Part shown: positions 51,180 through 59,642 of the stretch, piece after piece
Layout of the letters: each line of letters starts with the position of its first letter
Numbering within the stretch: the first letter of the stretch is position 1
NCBI GenBank assembly: GCA_023091735.1
Contig: JALKBU010000008.1
Span: 62,001-126,000 of the forward strand
From: Trichomonas tenax
Taxonomy: Eukaryota; Parabasalia; Trichomonadida; Trichomonadidae
Direction: 5' to 3'
Length of the DNA: 64,000 nucleotides
Notes under the pieces: generated by a model
Told to the model about the DNA's origin: nothing
Databases searched by the model: none
The model's input: only the letters and a program-made list of their open reading frames with translations
Made by a program: the position numbers and the translations under genes

Positions 51180-51821
51180 ATTTTTCCTTCTACTGTGTAG
51201 TCCCGCGACCTTCATAACTTTTTATCTGCTCAATATTTTTTTCGATTTGAAAGTACTTTCATGTACATATTGATAGTTGTCTATCCAGTGGTATAAGTGG
51301 CACAGTCTATATATCTATCAAATCATTGATTGCATTACAAATCGTCCAAAATATACGATTTCCAGCATAAATGCATGCACTAATATGCAGCATATGATAT
51401 TTTTATATGTGTTATTGATTCAAATGCCTCTTATACGCTTAAAATTAAAAATGCAACTAATTCATTAATTGATTTGAGGGCGATTATACACATGAAAGTT
51501 ATTGAATTTGATGGGTTTTGGATTTGCAGCTGTAATAATGTACAATTTTAGAATCTTTGATTTGGCAATGAAAAAAAAATTATGCGCTGAGACACCATCT
51601 TTCCTCAGCGCTGCATAGTAGCGCATACATTTATGCTGGAAATCGTATATTTTGGACGATTTGTAATGCAATCAATGATTTGATAGATATATAGACTGTG
51701 CCACTTATACCACTGGATAGACAACTATCAATATGTACATGAAAGTACTTTCAAATCGAAAAAAATATTGAGCAGATAAAAAGTTATGAAGGTCGCGGGA
51801 CTACACAGTAGAAGGAAAAAT
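51180..51821. mobile_element. 642-bp foldback element with ~212-bp inverted arms
   Basis: 51180-51391 and 51610-51821 are reverse complements. They look identical over the outer 194 bp (51180-51373 versus 51628-51821), then show three differences. The outer end reads ATTTTTCCTTCTACTGTGTAG. The 218-bp centre has no gene. The near-perfect arms imply a recent origin or gene conversion. No target duplication was seen. The class is unknown: a long-TIR miniature element or foldback transposon. It lies 83 bp after the stop of the RP2-like gene, where its transcript would form a long hairpin. Confidence 0.88.
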
Positions 51822-52452
51822 GTTGCCATTTTTTTCTTACTTTTTTATAAAAAATCATCATAATCAGATCATGATATTACACAAATAAAAACTACATCAC
51901 AGATCTATTAAAAGACCAGTAGATATTTTATGAAAATAACATTAATATTTGAACTGATAAATATCTCATAAATCCCCCTTATATCTCTAAAATTAAATTA
52001 AGCTCAAAGAGTTATGCATATGTATCAATTGCTCAATAGTGAATCAAATAAAATTTTTGTGGAAGAAAATATAAATCACAAGATAGACCTCTTGCTTGAA
52101 AAACAACATCACTATCAATAATAGAATAATGACACCAATTTCCAATTCACAGTTCCAATAAATAAATTGACATGATTTTGAAAGATAGGATTTGGAGGCT
52201 GAGATCAGCGCAAGTAAGTTTACAAACAAACAAAGTACATATATTAAATCACAAATAAGTTCATAAAGTCTATGATAAAATTTCAGTCTTCATTAAAGAT
52301 GTTATATCAATAAAATTATATCAGATGCATATAAATCACCTCGCCCTGATGCTCTGGACCTACGATTATATGCGATAACGTAGTAACTATTAAAATCAGA
52401 TAAAAATTGTTATTTCTAAACTGCATGAACTTATGTTATAATGGCCGTACCC
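51822..52452. other. AT-rich spacer
   Basis: Between the foldback element and the small membrane protein; no feature recognised. Confidence 0.5.
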
Positions 52453-52740
52453 TTATAAAATTGATTCTGCATCCTCGTCAAGTTTCACACAATTATTGTG
52501 ATTTTCTGGTTTGTGTGTATAAATGAACAAGCAGAGTTTAAGTGAAAGGTTGAACACGCCCGCGATAGATGCGAAATGAGTAATTTTTGATGGTAGAACA
52601 CAACTCAACGTAGATATTCCAATTAAAATGAAACCAAGCGAGATGAGTGAGAAATATGTCTTCGAGGACACCTCCAATCGCTTCTTCTTGTCCTCGTCTT
52701 CAACAAAGCTTCTAACAAAGTCTTCATACTTTGGATTCAT
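52453..52740 (-). CDS. Small two-pass membrane protein, 95 aa
   Basis: Intact 95-aa frame. A charged N-terminus (MNPKYEDFVRSFVEDEDKKK) is followed by two hydrophobic segments (YFSLISLGFILIGISTLSCV and FASIAGVFNLSLKLCLFIY) separated by a short LPSKIT loop, then a polar tail. The hairpin topology with both ends cytosolic is plausible. Family not recognised. An initiator-like TCATAT ends 6 nt before the ATG, the same motif as at 13897 and 59643, which strongly supports a real gene. Confidence 0.75.
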   Translation of the reverse strand: MNPKYEDFVRSFVEDEDKKKRLEVSSKTYFSLISLGFILIGISTLSCVLPSKITHFASIAGVFNLSLKLCLFIYTHKPENHNNCVKLDEDAESIL

Positions 52741-52746
52741 TTTGTT

Positions 52747-52752
52747 ATATGA
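52747..52752 (-). promoter_or_regulatory. Initiator-like TCATAT
   Basis: Minus-strand TCATAT just upstream of the ATG at 52740. Confidence 0.6.
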
Positions 52753-53632
52753 ATTTTGCTATCATAACCGGGGAAATTTTTGATCTTAAAAAGGTTTTGG
52801 GTTTGGATTTGATTTTTTGGACACGTAGTGAGCATATATTCTAACCTTCAAGTTTTTGAACTCGATTTTGTGAGCAAGAACTTGGTCTTTGAAGGTTGTT
52901 TTTGATTATTTTTGGGTAAGATCAATGGATCAATCATAAGAAATATGGATTTTGCATCATTTTATTTTTGGAATTAACTATTTTAGCGACATTAAAGGGT
53001 TTTTGTTTTATGTTTGAGATCTATGCAACCTTTTGGAAATGTGGTTAAGAGTAGTCATGAATATTCACTATAAATATTGAAAGATTAAAAATAATAAACG
53101 ATAACACATACTCAAAATCATACAATCATCGTTTTTCGGACTTTTTAATAGAGGATAAAAGTAAAAATATGATTTCAACGATTATTTTCTAAAAGAGAAT
53201 ATATCAAGAGACAATAAACAATATCAACCGGATTTCGAGTACATTAATAAGCTTTCACACAAGGCAGCGTGTGGTCATGCGATACATGCTAAATTGATAA
53301 CAATATTTATATTTAAAAAATTAATATGATATTATGGCTTGGTATTCAAAAACTAAGCTATCTATATATATATCCATGATTGATCTTAAATTATTTTGGA
53401 ATTGGAAAGATCTTTTATTGTTAATCACAGATATTTCATGTTTTTAAGTAAGGATTATTCATTTTTCTCTTTAGACTTAGAACGTATTGAATCTAGTTAT
53501 GACAAATACAAATGTAAAATCACTATTGGACAATTTTTCATTGTTCGAAGTATTATCATTAGAAAACCAAATAATATAAACATGTTTACGTAATACAAAC
53601 AAAAAAATAAATATATTGACTCGGTGTAAGAG
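52753..53632. other. Spacer
   Basis: No gene. A weak hairpin (AACCTTCAA at 52843-52851 with TTGAAGGTT at 52889-52897) lies upstream of the small membrane protein gene. Confidence 0.5.
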
Positions 53633-54745
53633 TTACCAATCGTTGATTTCGGTCACATTATTGCTTTCTAAATTGATAAAGAAGGAGATGATGTAAGAGA
53701 AGAACTTTCCGAGGTTTAGGTTGTTTCCCGTTTCTTCTTTCTGAGGATATATTGTTTGGAATTCGCAATTGTGTCTTTTGATCCTTTTCATCTTGTCTAT
53801 AGTTACTATTTCGATCTTAGAGCCGACCTTCAAGTAGGCAGCGATATTTTGCGTTAATTCGTAATTTGAGGATGAAAAAACAGTTAACACTCTTCCGTTA
53901 TGAGTGATGTCAGTTCCCTCATGGAAGCACTGATGACCTCTAATGATAGATGAGAATGAATTAAACTTCAAGAAATTAAGAGTTGTATTTTGTCCAAATT
54001 CGCATCCAATTCCTCTAGTGCCTTGTACAAACCCATTGCAGAGATCTGAGGGATCGCTCCACAATAGATCATTGGCATGATTTGTTATTTCGTGTATAGG
54101 CAAATTTATAGCTTCGATATCCTCAATTCTTTGCAATTGTGGAGGCAATTCTCCATGGACGCAGAATATTGACTTATTTATCACAGCTGCAATCGGCAAG
54201 TAGTCAAAAACATCATTAAATTTTTCCCAGAGCTGTCTATTTGGATAAACGTACTGTATGTCCATCCTGAAGCCGTAATAATCGTTTGTTTCCCTAGTTT
54301 CGTGGTTTCCTCTCAACAAAAATATATTGTCGGGAAAAATGTTATGCAGAGCAAGTAGAATCGTTATGACCTATATGGAGAACTCACCTTTATCAACATA
54401 ATCTCCAAGGAACAAGTAATGAGTCTTTGGTGGGAGACCATTAATTATAAAAATTCTTATCAAGTCATGCAGATTTCCATGGATATCGCCAACTACAACA
54501 TACTTCCTATGGTAGTGGATTACGGTTCTTGCAGTTTTGAAGCGTTCGAGGTTTTCATTTAATAGTGAGTCGATCAAATCAGGCTCGAAATGGGGACTGG
54601 CGATGGTCCCTCCAACGTATTTGACGCTCTTAAGCTGCATCTCGAGTATGTGTAAATAGCTTTCGAAGAACAGATGATTGTCAAAAATTTTGAGATTTAA
54701 TTTTTTTGGCAATTTTTGTAAGGTTATGAAAATCTGTTTACACAA
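53633..54745 (-). pseudogene. PP1-like Ser/Thr phosphatase interrupted by one in-frame TAG
   Basis: One minus-strand frame covers the whole PPP catalytic core: VVVGDIHGN, FLGDYVDKG, a TAG at 54368-54370 (EFSI-TAG-VITILLALH), LLRGNHE, VHGELPP, LLWSDPSD, IIRGHQ and TVFSSSNY. The spacing between GDYVD and GNHE equals PP1 if the stop counts as one residue, where trichomonad/PP1 relatives have Glu; GAG or GAA to TAG is one or two changes. The usual HGG is HGE. The N-terminus is uncertain: the frame opens at a TTG (54745) and the first ATG is at 54640. Removing GTGAGT...TAG as a 17-nt intron would shift the frame, so splicing is not the answer. Confidence 0.82.
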
Positions 54746-55043
54746 ATGTTCAATCGCGCTTTTTAACGTACTTTTTTTGCACGCAGTGGAGAAATGTTGA
54801 TATTCCTCTGTGCAACGATATTCTCGAAGGTTTCTTTTTTCTGAATACTCAAAAAATTGGAAATCATCAAATATCTAAATTTGCCTGAATATTTTATCAT
54901 AAAATGAAAAAATCGAATAAAACAAAACGAGTTTTAGAGATTTGTTTTAGCCGAATGGATTTAATTTAGTGGTTGATTGTAATAATATGATTTTAAATAT
55001 ATTGACACATTAAATTTCTTCTATTTTCATCGATAAACTTCTA
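54746..55043. other. Spacer upstream of the PP1-like gene
   Basis: The minus frame of the phosphatase stays open to a TAG near 54880 without an ATG, so a lost 5' end is possible. Nothing else recognised. Confidence 0.35.
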
Positions 55044-55049
55044 TCACAT
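55044..55049 (+). promoter_or_regulatory. Initiator-like TCACAT
   Basis: Fits TCA[C/T][A/T][A/T]; ends 7 nt before the ATG at 55057. Confidence 0.45.
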
Positions 55050-55056
55050 TATTGAT

Positions 55057-55215
55057 ATGGCATCCAGACTTCCAAAACCAATGATTACTTCATCCCAAGC
55101 CACATATATGATTTTACCATGGAAACTTCATTCAGGAAAGTTCTTACAGCATGCTATTGGATATAATGACTCCAGAAGAAAATACGCTACTATACACCCA
55201 ATAGCTGTTGGGTAA
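55057..55215 (+). CDS. Possible 52-aa protein or 5' gene remnant
   Basis: An ATG frame with gene-like codon use (MASRLPKPMITSSQATYMIL ... HAIGYNDSRRKYATIHPIAVG), preceded at 7 nt by an initiator-like TCACAT. It ends in GGG TAA GC, which also resembles a GTAAG 5' splice site, but no trichomonad 3' splice consensus was found nearby. Either a small gene or the first part of a decayed one. No family recognised. Confidence 0.4.
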   Translation: MASRLPKPMITSSQATYMILPWKLHSGKFLQHAIGYNDSRRKYATIHPIAVG

Positions 55216-55359
55216 GCAAAGTTGTCAAATACCAATATAATAAAGTTCAATTTGATATTAAAAATTGACTACATTATTTATTCCTCAAAACGATGGACTA
55301 AGCTTCTTAGACCAAAGCATTTATATTCTTAGCTGAGTAAAGTTGTCATACTTTTGAAA

Positions 55360-55368
55360 ATTTGCAAT
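55360..55368. repeat. Target-site duplication ATTTGCAAT, left copy
   Basis: Identical 9-mer at 55662-55670, immediately outside the second TIR element. Confidence 0.85.
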
Positions 55369-55661
55369 GAGGTACAAGTTTCTAGAAAAACTGACAATAA
55401 GGTATTTTTGTAGAGTGTCAAATTGGCCTCAAGCAAAAAAAAAACTGACATTAATAATTTGTCTTTGTGGCACTGCTGCAAGCCGAAATCGCATGAAATT
55501 TCGTTGGGTGGCAACGCTGCAAGCCAAAGAATTCGTGAACAATTCATTGGGTAGTTCCACTTGAGAATCACAATTTATACATTACGTGTCATATTCTGAC
55601 GTGTAAAATATTTAATCTAGCATGTAAAATTATCACCTTTTCTAGAAAAGCGGACCACTCA
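55369..55661. mobile_element. 293-bp TIR element, same family as 31658-32264
   Basis: The left end GAGGTACAAGTTTCTAGAAA and the right end (reverse complement (T)GAGTGGTCCGCTTTTCTAG) frame it, with a perfect 9-bp duplication ATTTGCAAT. Shared with the first element: GAG...CTCA termini, TTTCTAGAAAAACTGACA on the left, and CATGTAAA...CACCTTTTCTAGAAAA on the right. In both elements the TSD includes the base next to GAG (G there, T here), which supports 9 bp and hence a Mutator-like origin. The interior carries a two-copy ~42-bp direct repeat (55467-55507, 55508-55550; core GCTGCAAGCC) and no gene. Confidence 0.82.
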
Positions 55662-55670
55662 ATTTGCAAT
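55662..55670. repeat. Target-site duplication ATTTGCAAT, right copy
   Basis: Identical to 55360-55368. Confidence 0.85.
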
Positions 55671-55979
55671 TCTTTATGAAACATGATTGGAAAATTGATA
55701 GCATACTACCACCAATTGAGTTGAGTAATATTGCCGATAGGATCGACTTTTTTGATTTCTCTAACTTTTGTATAAATTTGACATGGAAATTTACAAAATG
55801 GGATTAAGGTTAAATCAATACCATAAAATCAAAAATAACCTTCACTTTTCTAAGGAAGTCAATATAATATATTAATATTTTAAGGTCAAAATCTCATTAA
55901 ATGCGCCAATTTTGTTTTATGTAAAAGTGACGGCTTTATTCTTTCTTTCATTTTTATTAATTTTTTGCTTTAATTTACA
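55671..55979. other. Spacer
   Basis: No gene recognised. TATGTAAAAGTGACGG near 55919-55934 carries the octamer core in reverse orientation. Confidence 0.45.
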
Positions 55980-57050
55980 TCAATGCGATAAAGAACAGTT
56001 GGGAAGACTATTGCACAACCCAAAAGCAAGATTCCCCCGGCGGAAAAAGACAGTATTGTCGGTGGGATTTGCATGATCAATAAGGGTTTTAACAAATTCA
56101 ATTGAATTCATTAAGATAGCGATCTCTATTGGAATTTTATGCCAAAAATTTTCCCTACGTCTCGCTTCGACATCAGCACCTTGTTTAATAAGGAAATTTG
56201 TGATATCAATGGACTTCATCTTAACGGATAAGCAGGAAGGTGTTGGATAATATTCATAAGATATTTAATGGATTCTAAATCATTAAGAAGAACAATTATG
56301 ATTGATTAATATCATATAATCATTATGAACTACAAATTTTGTTGATTGATTCCATAGTTATAATTGATCTAATTTCCATTTTTAAGCAAGAAATAAAGAG
56401 CCTCGAAATTTCCATAATAAAAGCATTTGTTCAAATTCATTTTTGTAAGCTAACCTTTCAAGTAACCAATTGAATATATCGTGATGATGATATTGAATTG
56501 CTATATTCAAATGATTTGCATGCAACATCAATTAAAGTTTGTTTGTATATATTTTGTTGATTGATATTTGATATCATTTTGGACAATTTAACTTGAAGAT
56601 TTTCGTTCAATAAGTCCCAAGCAAAATCATAGAAAATGCTATTTTCGCTAAATAAGATATCAATATTGCAGCGAGGATCTTTGAACATTATTCCTAAAAA
56701 ATCTTTTGCATTATCTGACAATTTTGCCCCATTCAATCAAGTAATATTCGTAAATCATCATTTAAATAGTCGTATCTAATGACTTCCTTTTCATTTAATG
56801 TTTTAATAATTTTACCATACAAATTCAAGTTTTTGGAGTAAATAATCGATGCAGAATTCAATAAATATACAATTGTGCCAATGTTTATAATATTTTTATT
56901 GATTTGATTATTTAATTCTGAAATTAATGATTCGAAATCCTGATTAGATTCCAAAAAGCAATGAATTAAATCAACAAATGGTCGATTGGTTGCAGGAATT
57001 TCTAAGTCTCCGATTATTTTTACTGTTAAATCATTAAAAGACGTCGACAT
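55980..57050 (-). pseudogene. Ankyrin-repeat protein pseudogene
   Basis: The ATG at 57050 (MSTSFNDLTVKIIGDLEIPA) opens a trichomonad ankyrin N-terminal domain that stops at LRILLD-TGA (56733-56735). The sense continues one frame over as NGAKLSDNAKDFLGIMFKDP to 56458. After a decayed stretch with several stops, an ankyrin unit resumes at 56219 (MKSIDITNFLIKQGADVEAR, PIEIAILMNSIEFVKTLIDH). The one-base frameshift and later stops show a broken relative of the gene at 37544. Minus-strand TCATAA (57084-57079) is a possible initiator. Confidence 0.75.
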
Positions 57051-57368
57051 TTTATTACTTTTTAAAAATTTCCACTATTTATGAGTTAATCTTAAATCTA
57101 TGAAACAAGATTTAATAGCTATGCGTGATTACAAATATCTACATCTATAAACGCTATAATGAGGCTGGAACTGTTATCTTAAATGAATAAATGTTTGAAT
57201 TGATAAATTTGTTTAATTTCTACTAATACTGACAGGAACAAAAATATCCCAACTACTATTTTTATTAGTATTCAGAATTTGGTTGCTAAGTTAGCCTCTA
57301 AGCAAATTTCTTCTTGAACTTATTGAAAATATAGCTTCTCTTTATTCAATAGAATCAGAAGCTATAAT
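57051..57368. other. Spacer
   Basis: Between two pseudogenes; AT-rich, nothing recognised beyond the possible initiator at 57079-57084. Confidence 0.45.
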
Positions 57369-57783
57369 TGCGATTTATTTGGAAAAAAACATTTCATTGA
57401 TTCTGCTATCACAAAATCATTGGGAAAAGATTCTTCTTATTTTAGTGAGAGTGACATTCAAATATATCATGATAATTTTTCATTTCATAATGATATTTTA
57501 TTAGAAATAGAGTTAGTTTTGAAGCCCATAATTATCAATTTTGGGGTAATTATTAATACCACAACAAAAGGCAAAATGCTGATTGTTATTTCTTGTTTCG
57601 ATTCTTGCAATGTTGCATATTCTTTTCTTTAATTCAATATTGCATCAGTCATTCTTTCAATCGGCACATGCGATGTATTTTTCGATAAATTAGTTATTAG
57701 TCATTGCAATGCTTCTGAGTTCGCCATAATCAGTCTTTATGGAGGGAGACTAATCTGCGATCAAATATATGATATAGGAAATT
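57369..57783 (+). pseudogene. Beta-helix surface protein fragment
   Basis: The plus strand reads FGKKHFIDSAITKSLGKDSS ... LIVISCFDSCNVAYSFL, a TAA at 57630-57632, then the same frame continues CDVFFDKLVISHCNASEFAI with SLYGGRLICDQIYDIGN before TGA. The alternating hydrophobic ladder with HCNAS and GG turns is like the beta-helix family in this window. There is no ATG start near the beginning. Opposite in strand to the intact member at 57933. Confidence 0.45.
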
Positions 57784-57932
57784 GATTTCAATTATGCTTA
57801 AAATTAAGTTTTTATTATATGATACTATAATATGTGAAAAGAATATAAGAGTATGTACTTGCTCATTCATGGCTAAATCTAATTTAAGGCGTATAATTTC
57901 ATTGTCATTCTTTCCACATAACTAAAATAAAA

Positions 57933-58991
57933 TTATATAATCAACCAACCCATTAAAATATGATATGATATCTTATTTGCGTAGTTATTTAAAGCGCATT
58001 CAGTATGAAGAGATATTTTGATTTGGGTGCAGAAATCCTTATTAAAAACATAATGATATTGCAAATTATTATCAAAATTAATCGGATTGTAATAATAATT
58101 TCGATCAAAATTTGTAGAGTCACAAAAGCAGCGATTAAATGCAATTATGCCTCCGAGTATCATTGTACGATCTTTGCAATTTAAAATGATTGAATCTTCG
58201 AATGTTAATGTTACAGCTTCGGCGTAAAACAAACAACATGAAGTTTTCGATGTATTAATTGTAATAAAGAAAGAAAATGTATGTGGATAATTTAAAATTT
58301 CCAAGTTATCACATTCCATCGGATTCGATATTACAACATATTTGGAGTCAAAATCTCGAGTTTGCAAAACACAAAAAGAAGCAGCTCCCCAATTTCCAGT
58401 ACAATAACTGGAATTCATAAATTTAACATAACCCTGGGAATTCGAAAAAGCAATTGCACTGTCTGAAACGCTGTCGGTGAAAGAAACTTGTGATAAACTG
58501 ATTTGTTCAATATGAACACTTTGCATATTTTCGCAAAGAAAGGCATTTGCAAATTGTGAATTGCCGAAGTTTGCTCCTCCGCAATGTTTTAAACAACATG
58601 AATAAACAGTTAACTTTGAATTTGATATATAAAAACATGAACAAGTCGATGAAGTAACTAAATTTTGAAAAATACAATTTCGAAAAATTAAACAAATTCC
58701 ATTTAACGACACAATTCCTCCCCTATTCGGAGATGCTAACATATCAAACAGTGAATTCATAAATAAAAATTCTGCATTATTAAATTTTATTCTTTTATTT
58801 TGTAGGAAGATTGAATTTTGAAAACATTGAAATTTCGCCCTATCAATTTTAAGGCTGTTTGATGTAATTAAGAATGGTGATAACGATTTATCGATTCTAA
58901 TATTTTTAAATTTTTGCTTCGCATTTGAAGCTATAAATGGTGCTGCCGAATAAAGGTTTTTAAGAACTAAGTTATGTACACTCACATTCAT
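57933..58991 (-). CDS. Right-handed beta-helix-type surface-family protein, 352 aa
   Basis: Intact 352-aa frame of repeated short beta rungs: SNSLKIDRAKFQCFQNSIFL, GGIVSLNGICLIFRNCIFQN, CSCFYISNSKLTVYSCCLKH, LQTRDFDSKYVVISNPMECD, AVTLTFEDSIILNCKDRTMI. The C-x-F-x-I-x-N and GG-I patterns and high Cys content are typical of the large trichomonad polymorphic-membrane-protein-like family. There is no clear signal peptide at the N-terminus (MNVSVHNLVLKNL) and no membrane anchor at the C-terminus (HILMGWLII), so it may be a shortened member. No initiator motif is evident, so expression is uncertain. Three decayed relatives lie elsewhere in the window. Confidence 0.7.
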   Translation of the reverse strand: MNVSVHNLVLKNLYSAAPFIASNAKQKFKNIRIDKSLSPFLITSNSLKIDRAKFQCFQNSIFLQNKRIKFNNAEFLFMNSLFDMLASPNRGGIVSLNGICLIFRNCIFQNLVTSSTCSCFYISNSKLTVYSCCLKHCGGANFGNSQFANAFLCENMQSVHIEQISLSQVSFTDSVSDSAIAFSNSQGYVKFMNSSYCTGNWGAASFCVLQTRDFDSKYVVISNPMECDNLEILNYPHTFSFFITINTSKTSCCLFYAEAVTLTFEDSIILNCKDRTMILGGIIAFNRCFCDSTNFDRNYYYNPINFDNNLQYHYVFNKDFCTQIKISLHTECALNNYANKISYHILMGWLII

Positions 58992-59630
58992 GCATTATCC
59001 AATTTAAAGATGATTTAGAGGAATAAAAGAAAATGGCACTTTTCTTAGGGTCAAAAGAAGGTTATTTTCATGATGAAAATATGAAATGAACAAAAACAAA
59101 TGTCAATATAATGTATGGCTATTTTAAAAATATCTGCAAGAGTTTTTATGAATTATCTTCAAAGAATTAGGAATTTCATCATCTTTTTTTTTTTTTAAAA
59201 AAAAAAATGTCACCATGTTTATTTTCAAATCAAATCACTTCATTACAGAAGAGAAAATAATCAAAATGTCTAGAATTTATCAATATTATCAACATGAGAA
59301 TTTATATTCTGGTGCAACAATGCTCTGAAATGATCAGAAAAGTCCAAATTTGAAAAAGAAAATAAAGTGCTTGCCAACATGTAACATCATCAAATAAACG
59401 TCTGAAAAATGCATACATCCATTGCAATACTAAACTCATGTCCGCCACAATCAACAAAAAAACTTCATTACAGTTGAGAATGGAAAGTGGAAGAGAAAAA
59501 TTTTTCATTATCAAATGACAAAATTTTTTGGATATAGATATAGTACAATGAGAAGATTTCAGATCTAACATTTATGTTGGAAAAATTTTTCGATTATTTT
59601 TGTGGATTTTTTTCTCGTTTAATAAAACTT
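58992..59630. other. Spacer
   Basis: Holds a long T-then-A run (about 59185-59207), a self-complementary homopolymer. An 89-codon minus frame (59302-59571) starts at an ATG but has no recognisable motif and is not called. Confidence 0.45.
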
Positions 59631-59636
59631 TCATAT
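59631..59636 (+). promoter_or_regulatory. Initiator-like TCATAT
   Basis: Ends 6 nt before the ATG of the UBX gene at 59643. Confidence 0.6.
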
Positions 59637-59642
59637 TTTTGA

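Noticed and set aside
51277..51671. Two open frames inside the foldback element
   Set aside because: They are mirror readings of the inverted arms and have no independent support.
54368..54384. 17-nt GTGAGT...TAG segment in the PP1-like gene as a mini-intron
   Set aside because: Removing 17 nt breaks the reading frame, whereas motif spacing is preserved with the segment retained.
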